Below are positions 27,008-35,609 of a stretch of 64,000 nucleotides of DNA, piece after piece. This stretch comes from Micromonospora siamensis (GTDB lineage Bacteria; Actinomycetota; Actinomycetes; Mycobacteriales; Micromonosporaceae), in assembly GCF_900090305.1 (NCBI RefSeq), contig NZ_LT607751.1, positions 2,852,001 through 2,916,000 of the forward strand, given 5' to 3'. Position numbers and translations under genes: made by a program. The number at the start of each line of letters is the position of its first letter. Position 1 is the stretch's first letter. Below the pieces are notes generated by a model, which was not told where the DNA came from, did no database searches, and was given only the letters and a program-made list of their open reading frames with translations.

Positions 27008-30000
27008 TCAGCGCCCCTCGGCGTCGTCCATCGCCCGGTAGATCCGCTGCTCGGAGACGGGATAGGGGGTGCCCAGCGCCTGGGCGAAGACGTTCACCCG
27101 CAGCTCCTCGATCATCCAGCGGATCTGCCGGGCGGCGACCGACTGCCGCTTCGCCGGGGGCAGCGCGGCCAGCATGTCCTGGTATTCCCTCTGCACCACC
27201 GCGATCCGGTCCTGCTGAGACTTGTCCCGCTGGGGGTTTCCGGCCAGCCGGTCCAGCCGCCGCTCGATCGCGGTGAGGTAGCGCAGCAGGTCCGGCAGGC
27301 GGGCGTAGCCGGCCTCGGTGATGAAGCCGGGGTGCACCAGGCCGGAGAGCTGGTTGCGGATGTCGGCCAGGGCGGCCACCACGGCCAGGTTGCGGGTGGC
27401 GCCGAGGCGCTGCTCCACCGCGTACGCCGAGGCGAGCACGCCCCGGACCCGGTCCATCACCTCGACCACCGTGTCCACCAGGTCGGCGCGGACCCGCTCC
27501 CGCAGGGCGGCGAACCCCTCGGCGTCCCAGGCGGGGCCGCCCGCGTCGGCGATCAGCTTGTCGATGGCGGCTCCTGCGGCGTCGGAGATCAACGCCTGCA
27601 CCCCGCCGTGCGGGTTGCGGGACAGCGCCAGCTTCGCCTCGTTCGAGAGCCGCCCCTGGAGGAACTTCGCCGGGGACGGCACGGTGAGCCGGAGCAGCCG
27701 GCGGGTGCCCGCCCAGTGCGCGGCCTCCTGCTCGGCGGGGGAGTCGAACACCTTCACCCCGACCGTGGCGCCCTCGTCGACCAGGGCCGGGTACGCGGTC
27801 ACCGCGTAGCCTGCGCGCACCTGCTCGATGGTCCGGGGCAGCGCGCCGATGCCCCACTCCTTCAGGCCCGTGCGGGCGACGTCCGGCGCGGCGGCGGCGA
27901 CGACCTGGCGTACCTCCTGACGGAGCCGGCGTTGCAGGTCCGGCAGGTCCTTGCCCTCGGCGACCGGCTTGTTCTCCTCGTCGAGGATCCGGAAGCTGAC
28001 CCGCAGGTGCGCCGGCAGCCGGGCGGTGTCCCAGGCGTCGCGGGGCACCGTCACCCCGGTCATCCGGCGCAGCTGGGCGGTGAGCGCGTCGAGCAGCGGC
28101 TCCCTGCCGGCCGGCATGGCGGCCAGGGCGGCCCGGGCGTAGTCGGGGACCGGCACGAAGTTGCGCCGGACCGCCTTGGGCAGCGACCGGATCAGCGCGA
28201 TGACCAGTTCCTCGCGCAGGCCGGGCACCTGCCAGTCGAAGCTCTCCGCCGGCACCTGGTTGAGCAGCGGCAGCGGGATGTCCACGGTGACGCCGTCGGT
28301 GGGCGCGGTGGGGTCGAAGGTGTACGTCAGCGGCAGGTTCACCCCGTCGGCCGACCACTCGTCCGGGTAGTCGGCCTCGTCGACGCCGCCCCGGCCGGCG
28401 TTGACCAGCAGTTCCCGGGTGAAGGTGAGCAGTTCCGGGGTCTCCCGCCGGGCCTTCTTCCACCACGAGTCGAAGTGCCGGCCGGAGACGACGTCGGCGG
28501 GGACGCGCTCGTCGTAGAACTGGAAGATGGTCTCGTCGTCGACCAGGATGTCGCGGCGGCGGGCCCGGTTCTCCAGCTCCTCCACCTCGGTCAGCAGCTT
28601 CTGGTTGTCGGCCCAGAACTGGTGGTGGGTGGACCAGTCGCCCTCGACCAGGGCGTGCCGGATGAACAGCTCCCGGCTCAACGTCGGGTCGATCCGCCCG
28701 AAGTTGACCTTGCGGGAGGTGACGATCGGGATGCCGTAGAGGGTGACCTTCTCGTAGGCCATCACCGCGGCCTGCTTCTTCTCCCAGTGCGGCTCGCTGT
28801 AGCTGCGCTTGACCAGGTGCTGGGCCAGGGGCTCCACCCACTCGGGCTCGACCCGGCCGGCGACCCGGCCGAAGAGCCGGGAGGTCTCCACCAGCTCGGC
28901 GGCCATCACCCAGCGCGGTGGCTTCCGGAACAGCGCCGACCCGGGGAAGATCATGAACTTCGCGCCACGCGCGCCCAGGTACTCGTGCTTCTGGGCGTCC
29001 TTGAGCCCGAGGTGCGACAGCAGGCCGGGCAGCAGCGACTGGTGCACCTTCGGGGTGTCGATCTCCTCGGGCAGGTCCGCGGCGACCCCGCGCCGATCGC
29101 CGTCGCCGGCCGGCTCGCCTCCGCCGCGCCGCGCACGCCGCCCGTCACCCGGCTCGGGGGTACGCAGCACCTGGCGCAGTTGGCTGACGATGTCCTGCCA
29201 CTCCCGCACCCGCAGGTAGTTGAGATATTCGGCCTTGCACATCCGCCGGAACGCGCTGGACGACAGCTCCCGCTGCTGCTCGCGCAGGTACCGCCACAGG
29301 TTGAGGTACGCGACGAAGTCCGACTCCTTGTCGGCGAACCGGGCGTGCGCCTGGTCGGCCTGGGCCTGCTTGTCGGCGGGCCGCTCGCGCGGGTCCTGGA
29401 TGGACAGCGCGGCGGCGATCACCACCACCTCGGTGGCGCAGCCGTTGCGCTCGCCCTCGATCACCATCCGGGCCAGCCGCGGGTCGACCGGAAGCTGGGC
29501 GAGCCGCCGGCCCAGCGCGGTGAGCCGCTTCTCCGGGTCGGTCTCGGCCGGGTTCAGCGCGCCCAGCTCGTGCAGCAGGTTGACGCCGTCGGTGACGTTG
29601 CGCCGGTCCGGTGGGTCGATGAACGGGAACGCGGCGACGTCGCCGAGCCCGATCGAGGTCATCTGGAGGATGACCGAGGCCAGGTTGGTGCGCAGGATCT
29701 CCGGGTCGGTGAACTCGGGCCGGGACGCGAAGTCCTGCTCGTCGTAGAGCCGGATGCAGATGCCGTCCGAGGTACGCCCGCAGCGACCCTTGCGCTGGTT
29801 GGCGCTGGCCTGCGAGACCGGCTCGATCGGCAGCCGCTGCACCTTCAGCCGGCTGGAGTAGCGGGAGATCCGGGCCGTGCCCGGGTCCACCACGTACTTG
29901 ATGCCGGGCACGGTCAGCGAGGTCTCCGCGACGTTGGTGGCCAGCACCACCCGACGGTTGGTGTGCGCGGCGAAGACCCGGTGCTGCTCGGCGGCCGAGA

Positions 30001-31048
30001 GCCGGGCGTACAGCGGCAGGATCTCGGTACCCAGCAGCGACCGCTTGTTCTGCACCAGCTTGGCCAGCGCGTCGGCGGTGTCCCGGATCTCCCGCTCGCC
30101 GCTGAGGAAGACCAGGATGTCGCCCGGCCCCTCGGCGGCCAGCTCCTGCACCGCGTCGCCGATGGCCTGGATCTGGTCGCGGACGTTCTCGCCGTCGGCG
30201 TCGTCCTCCTCGTCGGCCTCGGTGACCTCGACCAGCGGCCGGTACCGCACCTCCACCGGGTAGGTACGGCCGGAGACCTCGACGATCGGCGCGGGCCGGC
30301 CGTCGGCGTCGGCGAAGTGCTGGGCGAACCGGTCGGTCTCGATGGTCGCCGAGGTGATGATCACCTTGAGGTCGGGGCGGCGGGGGAGGAGCTGCCGGAC
30401 GTAGCCGAGGATGAAGTCGATGTTGAGGCTGCGCTCGTGCGCCTCGTCGATGATCAGCGTGTCGTACTGCCGGAGCATCCGGTCGGTCTGGAGCTCGGCC
30501 AGGAGGATGCCGTCGGTCATCAGCTTGACCAGGCTGTTCTCGCCCACCTGGTCGGTGAAGCGGACCTTGTAGCCGACCACGTCGCCCAGCTCGGTGCCGA
30601 GCTCCTCGGCGATCCGGTCGGCGACGGTGCGGGCGGCCAGCCGGCGGGGCTGGGTGTGCCCGATCAGGCCGGTGATGCCGCGCCCCAGCTCCAGGCAGAT
30701 CTTGGGCAGCTGGGTGGTCTTGCCGGAGCCGGTCTCGCCGGCCACGATCACCACCTGGTGGTCGCGGATCGCCGCGGCGATGTCGTCGCGACGCTCGCTG
30801 ACCGGCAGCTGCGGCGGGTACGTGATCGTCGGCACCGCGGCCCGCCGGCTGGCCAGCCGGGCCTGCGCCCGGTCCATCTCGGCGGTGATCTCGACGAGCG
30901 CGCTCTCCCGGCGCTGCGGATCCCTCAACCGGCGTACGCCGTCGAGCCGCCGTTGCAGCCGGCGCTGGTCGCGGAACATCAGGTCGGGCAGGCGGCGGTG
31001 CAGCTCGCGGACGGGATCGGACGCGGCGGAGGCGGGTGGAGTCTGCAT
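27008..31048 (-). CDS. hrpA: ATP-dependent RNA helicase HrpA
   Basis: A full-length, 1346-residue DEAH-box helicase. GETGSGKT (104-111) is Walker A, DEAH at 201-204 is in LIIDEAHERSLNIDF, SAT follows in VIITSATIETDRF, and QRKGRCGRTSDGICIRLYDE is motif VI. Behind the helicase core come the ratchet/OB region and the long DUF3418 C-terminal domain (from about residue 740 to the end) that marks HrpA. The bacterial enzyme acts on mRNA and stalled ribosomes. The ATG at 31048 is ten bases downstream of a TATCCT hexamer, with no ribosome site, so the message may be leaderless. Confidence 0.95.
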   Translation of the reverse strand: MQTPPASAASDPVRELHRRLPDLMFRDQRRLQRRLDGVRRLRDPQRRESALVEITAEMDRAQARLASRRAAVPTITYPPQLPVSERRDDIAAAIRDHQVVIVAGETGSGKTTQLPKICLELGRGITGLIGHTQPRRLAARTVADRIAEELGTELGDVVGYKVRFTDQVGENSLVKLMTDGILLAELQTDRMLRQYDTLIIDEAHERSLNIDFILGYVRQLLPRRPDLKVIITSATIETDRFAQHFADADGRPAPIVEVSGRTYPVEVRYRPLVEVTEADEEDDADGENVRDQIQAIGDAVQELAAEGPGDILVFLSGEREIRDTADALAKLVQNKRSLLGTEILPLYARLSAAEQHRVFAAHTNRRVVLATNVAETSLTVPGIKYVVDPGTARISRYSSRLKVQRLPIEPVSQASANQRKGRCGRTSDGICIRLYDEQDFASRPEFTDPEILRTNLASVILQMTSIGLGDVAAFPFIDPPDRRNVTDGVNLLHELGALNPAETDPEKRLTALGRRLAQLPVDPRLARMVIEGERNGCATEVVVIAAALSIQDPRERPADKQAQADQAHARFADKESDFVAYLNLWRYLREQQRELSSSAFRRMCKAEYLNYLRVREWQDIVSQLRQVLRTPEPGDGRRARRGGGEPAGDGDRRGVAADLPEEIDTPKVHQSLLPGLLSHLGLKDAQKHEYLGARGAKFMIFPGSALFRKPPRWVMAAELVETSRLFGRVAGRVEPEWVEPLAQHLVKRSYSEPHWEKKQAAVMAYEKVTLYGIPIVTSRKVNFGRIDPTLSRELFIRHALVEGDWSTHHQFWADNQKLLTEVEELENRARRRDILVDDETIFQFYDERVPADVVSGRHFDSWWKKARRETPELLTFTRELLVNAGRGGVDEADYPDEWSADGVNLPLTYTFDPTAPTDGVTVDIPLPLLNQVPAESFDWQVPGLREELVIALIRSLPKAVRRNFVPVPDYARAALAAMPAGREPLLDALTAQLRRMTGVTVPRDAWDTARLPAHLRVSFRILDEENKPVAEGKDLPDLQRRLRQEVRQVVAAAAPDVARTGLKEWGIGALPRTIEQVRAGYAVTAYPALVDEGATVGVKVFDSPAEQEAAHWAGTRRLLRLTVPSPAKFLQGRLSNEAKLALSRNPHGGVQALISDAAGAAIDKLIADAGGPAWDAEGFAALRERVRADLVDTVVEVMDRVRGVLASAYAVEQRLGATRNLAVVAALADIRNQLSGLVHPGFITEAGYARLPDLLRYLTAIERRLDRLAGNPQRDKSQQDRIAVVQREYQDMLAALPPAKRQSVAARQIRWMIEELRVNVFAQALGTPYPVSEQRIYRAMDDAEGR

Positions 31049-31138
31049 GTCGTCGCCAAGGATAGGCAGGCGGGCCGACGTTCGCCCCCGGGTTACCGCC
31101 CCGCCGTCGTGCCCGGCCGGCCTCCGCCGCCGCTCGGG

Positions 31139-32443
31139 TCACCGGCCGGGTGCCGTCCGGGCGTCGGCACGGGCCGGACGCGGGGACGGCGGCGCCGTGC
31201 CGGTGGCCGGGCGGGCGTCCTCGGGGCGGCGCAGGGTACGGATCCGCCGGGTGAACATCGGCAGTGCGGAGACGGCCAGGCCGGCTGCCCCGACCGCGAC
31301 CGCACCCCGGCTGCCCAGCGTCGAACCGAGCGCTCCGCCGGCCGCGGCACCGATCGGCAGCACTCCGAAGATCAGCAACCGGTAGCCGCCGTTGCTGCGG
31401 GCCAGGGAACCGGTCGGGATGACGATCTGGCGCAGCGTGACCGAGAGCACGTTCGCCGCACCCAGCCCGATCCCGCTGACGAACTGCACGACGGCCAGCC
31501 CGGTGGCGAGCGCCATCCCGGAGCCGGGCAGGACGGCGATCAGCAGCGGCGTACCGGTGGAGAGGACGAGCGCGGCCGCGAACGCCCGCCCGTAGCCGAG
31601 CCGGTCGGCCGCCCGCAGTGAGGTCACCGTGCCGAGGAAGGCGCCCGCGCCGGCCGCGCTGATCGCCAGGCCGAACAGGCCGGCGCCGAGCTGCCGGTCG
31701 GTCACCGCCCAGACCACCAGGTTGACGGTGAGGATCTGCGCCGCGCCGTTGTAGACGGTGGCGTGCGCGGTCATCGCCCGCAGCCAGGGATTGGCCGCGA
31801 TCACCCGCAGCCCGCCCAGGATCCCGGTCCCCTCCTCCTCCCGTGGCGGCGCCGGTTCCGGGCGCCGGGCCCGGTGCACCCCGACCGCGCTGGCCAGGTA
31901 GCTCGCCGCGTCCAGGGCGATCGCCAGCGGCGGACCGGCCAGCTGGGCCAGCCCGCCGGCGATGCCCGGGCCGGCGACCTGGGCGGCGGTGCTGGAGCCC
32001 TGGGCGGCCCGGTTGGCGGCGGCCAGGTCTCCCGGCTCGACCAGTGACGGCAGGTAGGCGAAGCTGCCGATGTCGAAGACCACGCCGGCCGCGCCGACGG
32101 CCAGCGCCACCGACACCAGCAGCGGCACGGAGAGCAGCCCGCCCAGGTACGCGGCGGGAACGACGGCGAGCGCGGCGGCCCGGACCAGGTCGGCCAGCAC
32201 CATGATCCGCCGGCGTCGGCGGCGTTCCAGCCAGTGACCGACGAGCAGCGGCAGCAGCAGGTTGGGCAGGTAGCCGGCGGTGGCGACGGCCGCGACCCCG
32301 GCGGCACCGGCGTCCAGGGTCAGCGAGGCGACCAGGGGCAGGGCCACCGCGGTGACCTGGCTGCCCACCGCCGACACGGTGTGTCCGGCCCAGAACCAGC
32401 GGAAGTCGCGGTTGCGGGCGAGCAGGCCCGATCTCGTTACCAT
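31139..32443 (-). CDS. MFS exporter (MFS_3 / enterobactin-exporter-like)
   Basis: A 434-residue major facilitator protein with 12 predicted hydrophobic segments. The N-terminus FRWFWAGHTVSAVGSQVTAVALPLVAS is the usual opening of the EntS/MefA-like group, and GHWLERRRRRRIMVLADLVRA is the motif-A loop between helices 2 and 3. Such proteins export siderophores, macrolides or other small molecules; the cargo is not evident here. It diverges from the CGNR regulator gene with a 17-base dyad between them, suggesting local repression. The C-terminal 40 residues are disordered, Pro/Arg/Ala-rich. Confidence 0.85.
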   Translation of the reverse strand: MVTRSGLLARNRDFRWFWAGHTVSAVGSQVTAVALPLVASLTLDAGAAGVAAVATAGYLPNLLLPLLVGHWLERRRRRRIMVLADLVRAAALAVVPAAYLGGLLSVPLLVSVALAVGAAGVVFDIGSFAYLPSLVEPGDLAAANRAAQGSSTAAQVAGPGIAGGLAQLAGPPLAIALDAASYLASAVGVHRARRPEPAPPREEEGTGILGGLRVIAANPWLRAMTAHATVYNGAAQILTVNLVVWAVTDRQLGAGLFGLAISAAGAGAFLGTVTSLRAADRLGYGRAFAAALVLSTGTPLLIAVLPGSGMALATGLAVVQFVSGIGLGAANVLSVTLRQIVIPTGSLARSNGGYRLLIFGVLPIGAAAGGALGSTLGSRGAVAVGAAGLAVSALPMFTRRIRTLRRPEDARPATGTAPPSPRPARADARTAPGR

Positions 32444-32457
32444 CTGAACCCCACTAT

Positions 32458-32474
32458 CCAGTAACGGTTACCGG
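32458..32474. promoter_or_regulatory. Operator-like dyad between MFS and CGNR genes
   Basis: CCAGTAAC-G-GTTACCGG has eight-base arms with one mismatch around a single central base. It lies 15 bases before the MFS start and 30 bases before the CGNR-protein start. Its position on both promoters suggests a shared repressor site; the binding protein is unknown, the CGNR protein being one candidate. Confidence 0.5.
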
Positions 32475-32504
32475 TTGACCCTCCCATGCCGGTACGTTTT
32501 CCGC

Positions 32505-33065
32505 ATGCGACAGCCCGGTGACCGCGCCCCCGCACCGGCTCCGCTCGCCTTGGTGCAGGACCTGGCCAACACCGCCGACATCGAGGCGGGGCGGGACGAG
32601 CTGCGGACCGTCGACGAGCTGACGGCGTTCTGCGCGGCGCACGACGTGCCGGCGATCGCGCTGACCGACGCGGACGTGGCGCGGGCCCGCCGGCTGCGCG
32701 AGGCGTTGCGCGACGTCTGTCAGGCGCACACCGGCACCGACCTGCCGGCCGAGGCCGGCCAGCTGCTCGCCGAGCAGTTCCGGGCGGCGCCGCTGATGGT
32801 CACCTTCGGTCCGGACGGGCGGGCCGGCGCGGCGCCAGTGCCCGGGTTGGGTGGCGTCGACGTGCTGGTCGCCGAGGTGGGGCGCGCTGTCCTCGCGGCG
32901 GTGGCAGACGGCACCTGGCTGCGGCTCAAGGCGTGCGCGGCGCACGGCTGCCGGTGGGTCTACTACGACCACAGTCCCGGCGGGCGCAGCCGCTGGTGCA
33001 CGATGAGCATCTGCGGCGCCCGGGCCAAGATGCGCGCCTTCCGGGACCGCAACCGGCCCGGCTGA
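32505..33065 (+). CDS. CGNR zinc-finger transcriptional regulator (ABATE domain)
   Basis: A 186-residue putative stress-type regulator. The N-terminal 130 residues are an ABATE-type helical domain ([20 protein letters not shown]). The C-terminal zinc finger has Cys144, Cys149, Cys165 and Cys170 in [14 protein letters not shown] and [18 protein letters not shown]; the signature CGNR reads CGAR here. TACGTT at 32493-32498 ends six bases before the ATG and no ribosome site is present, so the transcript is probably leaderless. It faces the MFS exporter and may control it. Confidence 0.85.
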   Translation: MRQPGDRAPAPAPLALVQDLANTADIEAGRDELRTVDELTAFCAAHDVPAIALTDADVARARRLREALRDVCQAHTGTDLPAEAGQLLAEQFRAAPLMVTFGPDGRAGAAPVPGLGGVDVLVAEVGRAVLAAVADGTWLRLKACAAHGCRWVYYDHSPGGRSRWCTMSICGARAKMRAFRDRNRPG

Positions 33066-33126
33066 CCGGGATCGCCGGGCGGCCCGGCTAGAGTGGCCGC
33101 CGACCCACCCCGTGGACGGAGGCCAG

Positions 33127-33594
33127 ATGAAGGAGACCGACCGGGCCCTGGTGCAGGCCGCCACGGCGGTGGCGAAGCTGCGCTGCCGAAGTGAGAACCA
33201 CACCGTCGCCGCCGCGGTGCGTACGGTCGACGGCCGGGTGTTCACCGGGGTGAACGTCTACCACTTCACCGGTGGCCCGTGCGCCGAGCTGGTCGCGCTG
33301 GGTGCGGCCGCCACCCAGGGGGCGGGGGAGCTGGAGGCGATCGTCGCGGTCGGGGACCGGGGTCGGGGCGTGCTGGCCCCGTGCGGTCGCTGCCGGCAGG
33401 TGCTGGCGGACCACCACCCGTCGATCCGGGTGATCGTCGGGCCGATGGACGCGCTGCGGCTGCTGCCGGTCACCGACCTGCTGCCCGAGACGTACGTCTG
33501 GGCGGACCAGCAGCTGGACCCGGCCCTGACCGTCCGGACCGGTCAGTGGCCGATGCCGGCGGTGCCCGGCAGCCGTCCCGCCTCCGAGGACTGA
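33127..33594 (+). CDS. Blasticidin-S deaminase-like cytidine deaminase family protein
   Basis: A 155-residue zinc deaminase. The zinc site is complete: Cys52-Ala-Glu54 in [11 protein letters not shown], and Cys86 and Cys89 in [10 protein letters not shown], Glu54 being the proton shuttle. From [17 protein letters not shown] through RQVL the protein closely follows Aspergillus terreus blasticidin-S deaminase as I recall it, including the PETYVW end in place of PSGYVW, and is nearer to it than to housekeeping CDA. It carries a C-terminal extension of about 30 residues. GGAGG five bases before the ATG at 33127 fixes the start. It may detoxify a cytosine-nucleoside antibiotic or deaminate another cytosine compound; neither is proven. 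Confidence 0.8.
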   Translation: MKETDRALVQAATAVAKLRCRSENHTVAAAVRTVDGRVFTGVNVYHFTGGPCAELVALGAAATQGAGELEAIVAVGDRGRGVLAPCGRCRQVLADHHPSIRVIVGPMDALRLLPVTDLLPETYVWADQQLDPALTVRTGQWPMPAVPGSRPASED

Positions 33595-33622
33595 GCCCAC
33601 CGCGGGTGCCGTCCGGCACCTC

Positions 33623-33650
33623 TTGCGGACGTTCTACAACGTTGTAATAC
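33623..33650 (+). promoter_or_regulatory. Promoter with palindromic operator before the PhyH gene
   Basis: TTGCGG (33623-33628) and TAATAC (33645-33650) are spaced by 16 bases and form a good sigma-70-type pair. The perfect 12-base palindrome TACAACGTTGTA (33635-33646) fills the spacer and overlaps the -10. The ACAACGTTGT core is like LacI-family operators, so a repressor is expected. The start codon lies 28 bases further on, behind a GAGGAGG ribosome site. Confidence 0.6.
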
Positions 33651-33678
33651 TCGGGTCGTCCGCCGACGAGGAGGCCCG

Positions 33679-34542
33679 ATGACCCCGCCCGCCACCCCGG
33701 CCACCAGCCACCCGGCCGCCCCCGCCGACGAGGCCGAGACCCCGGTCGAGGCGCTCGGTGACCTCTACCGCGACGGCATCACCGCCTGCCGGGGCGCGTT
33801 CTCCCCGGACTGGGTCCGGCGGGTCGGCGAGGACGTCGACGCCGCCTTCGAGGAGGCCCGCTCCCGGCCCGACGGCGCCGTCGGCCGCGGATTCCAGCGG
33901 TGGTACGTCGAGATCCACCCCGAGCAGCTGCGCGGTTTCGTCGACCTGGTCACCCACCCGTGGGTGGTGTCGGTCTGCCGCGCCGTCCTCGGCCCCGCGT
34001 ACGAGATCGTCGAGCTGGGCTTCGACATCCCGTTCCCCGGCGCGGCCATGCAGCCCTGGCACCGGGACTTCCCGATGCCGGAGGAGACCCGGCTGCGGCG
34101 CCGGCTCACCTCGCTGGCCTTCAACCTGACCACGGTGGACACCGTCGAGGCGATGGGCCCGTTCGAGATCGCCCCGGGCACCCAGTGGGACGACGGGCGG
34201 CACTTCGACCACGAGATGTTCCCGCCGAAGGAGCGCTACCCCCGCTACGAGGCCCGCGCCGTGCGCAAGTACCCGAAGCGTGGGGACATCTCGGCGCGCT
34301 CCGCCCTCACCGTGCACCGGGGCACCCCGAACGTCAGCGACCTGGCCCGGCCCGTGCTGGTGCTCGGGGTCGACGCCCCCGGCGCCGGCAACGCCGAACA
34401 CCACGACCTGGCGGTCACCCGGGGCTACTGGGAGAGCCTGCCGGAGCTGGTCCGGGCCCACCTGCGCTGCCCGGTGGTCGACGCGCTGGAGCCGATCCGG
34501 CAGAAGCACACCATCGAGGGGCTGGTGATGGGCGCGGAGTGA
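33679..34542 (+). CDS. Phytanoyl-CoA dioxygenase (PhyH) family protein
   Basis: A 287-residue Fe(II)/2-oxoglutarate dioxygenase. The iron ligands are His128 and Asp130 in MQPWHRDFPMP and His213 in LTVHRGTPNVS, set in the double-stranded beta-helix core. The first 20 residues are Pro/Ala-rich. Bacterial PhyH proteins hydroxylate varied small substrates, often in natural-product pathways; the substrate here is unknown. Its promoter contains a perfect palindromic operator. It converges on the MerR gene with six bases between stops. Confidence 0.87.
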   Translation: MTPPATPATSHPAAPADEAETPVEALGDLYRDGITACRGAFSPDWVRRVGEDVDAAFEEARSRPDGAVGRGFQRWYVEIHPEQLRGFVDLVTHPWVVSVCRAVLGPAYEIVELGFDIPFPGAAMQPWHRDFPMPEETRLRRRLTSLAFNLTTVDTVEAMGPFEIAPGTQWDDGRHFDHEMFPPKERYPRYEARAVRKYPKRGDISARSALTVHRGTPNVSDLARPVLVLGVDAPGAGNAEHHDLAVTRGYWESLPELVRAHLRCPVVDALEPIRQKHTIEGLVMGAE

Positions 34543-34548
34543 ACGCGC

Positions 34549-35490
34549 TCAGTCCGCCGCCGCGCGGGTCCGGGCCCGCAGCGCCCGGATCGACCAGTCC
34601 AGCACCGGGGTCAGGTTCTCGCCGGGCGGCCAGCCGTTGACCACGGACAGCAGGTGCTCGTACCGCTCCCGGCGCGGGTCGTTCGCGGACTCCAGCCGGT
34701 CCAGCAGCCGCCGCCGCAGGTCGGCGTCGTCGGGGCGGCCGCAGAGCCGCGCGTACCGGTCCGTGGCCGCGGCGAGGACCGGGTCGGCCCGGGGCGAGGT
34801 GGGGTCCACGCCGGCCGCGAGTGCCGGGCCGACCTGCTGGCGGACCATGGCGACCGCGTCCCGGCGTACGCCCGGGGTGCCGGCCCGGTCGGCCGCGTGC
34901 TGCTCCGCCAGCCGGCGCAGGAGGGCCCGGAACTCCGGGTCGAGGGTCAGTTCCGCCAGCTCCACCCAGGCTTCCACCTGGTCGTCGTCGGGGTCGTCTG
35001 GCAGCTCCGGGGTCAGCGAGCGGCGGATCCCGCCGAACCCGGCGTCGGCGGGCAGGCCGGTGAAGGCGGCGTCGAGGAGGTCGTCGACCAGGCGCCGCCG
35101 CTGCGCCTCGGCCAGGCCGGCGAGCCGGTGCAGGAGGTCGGCCTGCGCCACCGTCGAGTCGCGTCGGGCGATCACGGTCAGCACCGCGCGGCGAAGCCGC
35201 AGCAGCCGGATCTGCGTGGCCAGGGCGTCGGCGTGTGCCGCGGCGACCTCGGGAAGCGAGATCTCCCGGTGCACGGCCCGGCGGACCGTGGGCAGGTCCA
35301 CGCCCAGCTCACGCAGGGTCCGGACCAGGTTCAGCCGGTTCGCCGCCTCGGCGCCGTAACGACGGTGGCCGCTCGGGCCGCGGTCGGTCGGCGGCACGAG
35401 GCCCCGGTCCGACCAGAACCGGATGGTCCTGACGGGCAGCCCGGTCCGCCGGGCCAGGTCGCCGATCGAGTAGTGGGTCTCGTCGTCCAT
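34549..35490 (-). CDS. MerR family transcriptional regulator
   Basis: A 313-residue regulator. The N-terminal MerR winged helix is clear: HYSIGDLARRTGLPVRTIRFWSDRGL followed by DRGPSGHRRYGAEAANRLNLV. It is much longer than classical MerR proteins; the remaining 220 residues are helical, without the metal-binding Cys of metal sensors, and may bind an organic ligand. GGGTGGG precedes the ATG at 35490. It is divergent from the siderophore-uptake operon, so the two IdeR-type boxes between them may also influence it. Its target is unknown; the adjacent PhyH gene is a candidate. Confidence 0.85.
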   Translation of the reverse strand: MDDETHYSIGDLARRTGLPVRTIRFWSDRGLVPPTDRGPSGHRRYGAEAANRLNLVRTLRELGVDLPTVRRAVHREISLPEVAAAHADALATQIRLLRLRRAVLTVIARRDSTVAQADLLHRLAGLAEAQRRRLVDDLLDAAFTGLPADAGFGGIRRSLTPELPDDPDDDQVEAWVELAELTLDPEFRALLRRLAEQHAADRAGTPGVRRDAVAMVRQQVGPALAAGVDPTSPRADPVLAAATDRYARLCGRPDDADLRRRLLDRLESANDPRRERYEHLLSVVNGWPPGENLTPVLDWSIRALRARTRAAAD

Positions 35491-35546
35491 GCGCCCACCC
35501 TGCCGCCTCCACCCGCTGGAGGTGCAACCCCGCATCGAAGAATCCA

Positions 35547-35564
35547 AGTTAGGCAACCCTAACT
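35547..35564. promoter_or_regulatory. IdeR/DtxR-like iron box 1
   Basis: AGTTAGG-CAAC-CCTAACT is a perfect seven-base-arm dyad resembling the TTAGGTTAG..CTAACCTAA iron-box consensus of actinobacterial DtxR/IdeR repressors. It lies about 45 bases before the first permease gene and 56 bases before the MerR start. Confidence 0.65.
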
Positions 35565-35573
35565 ACTCTCTAC

Positions 35574-35592
35574 TAAGGTAAGGCGAACCTAA
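35574..35592. promoter_or_regulatory. IdeR/DtxR iron box 2
   Basis: TAAGGTAAGGCGAACCTAA matches the 19-base IdeR consensus TWAGGTWAGSCTWACCTWA at all but one position. It sits 17 bases before the GTG of the first permease gene and its centre is about 27 bases from box 1. Iron-loaded IdeR bound here would block transcription of the uptake operon when iron is plentiful. Confidence 0.85.
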
Positions 35593-35609
35593 GTTGAGAG
35601 GGGTGATCC

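Noticed and set aside
26102..31621. 1839-codon open frame on the plus strand across hrpA
   Set aside because: It runs antisense to the well-defined HrpA helicase and gives a compositionally biased product without any domain.
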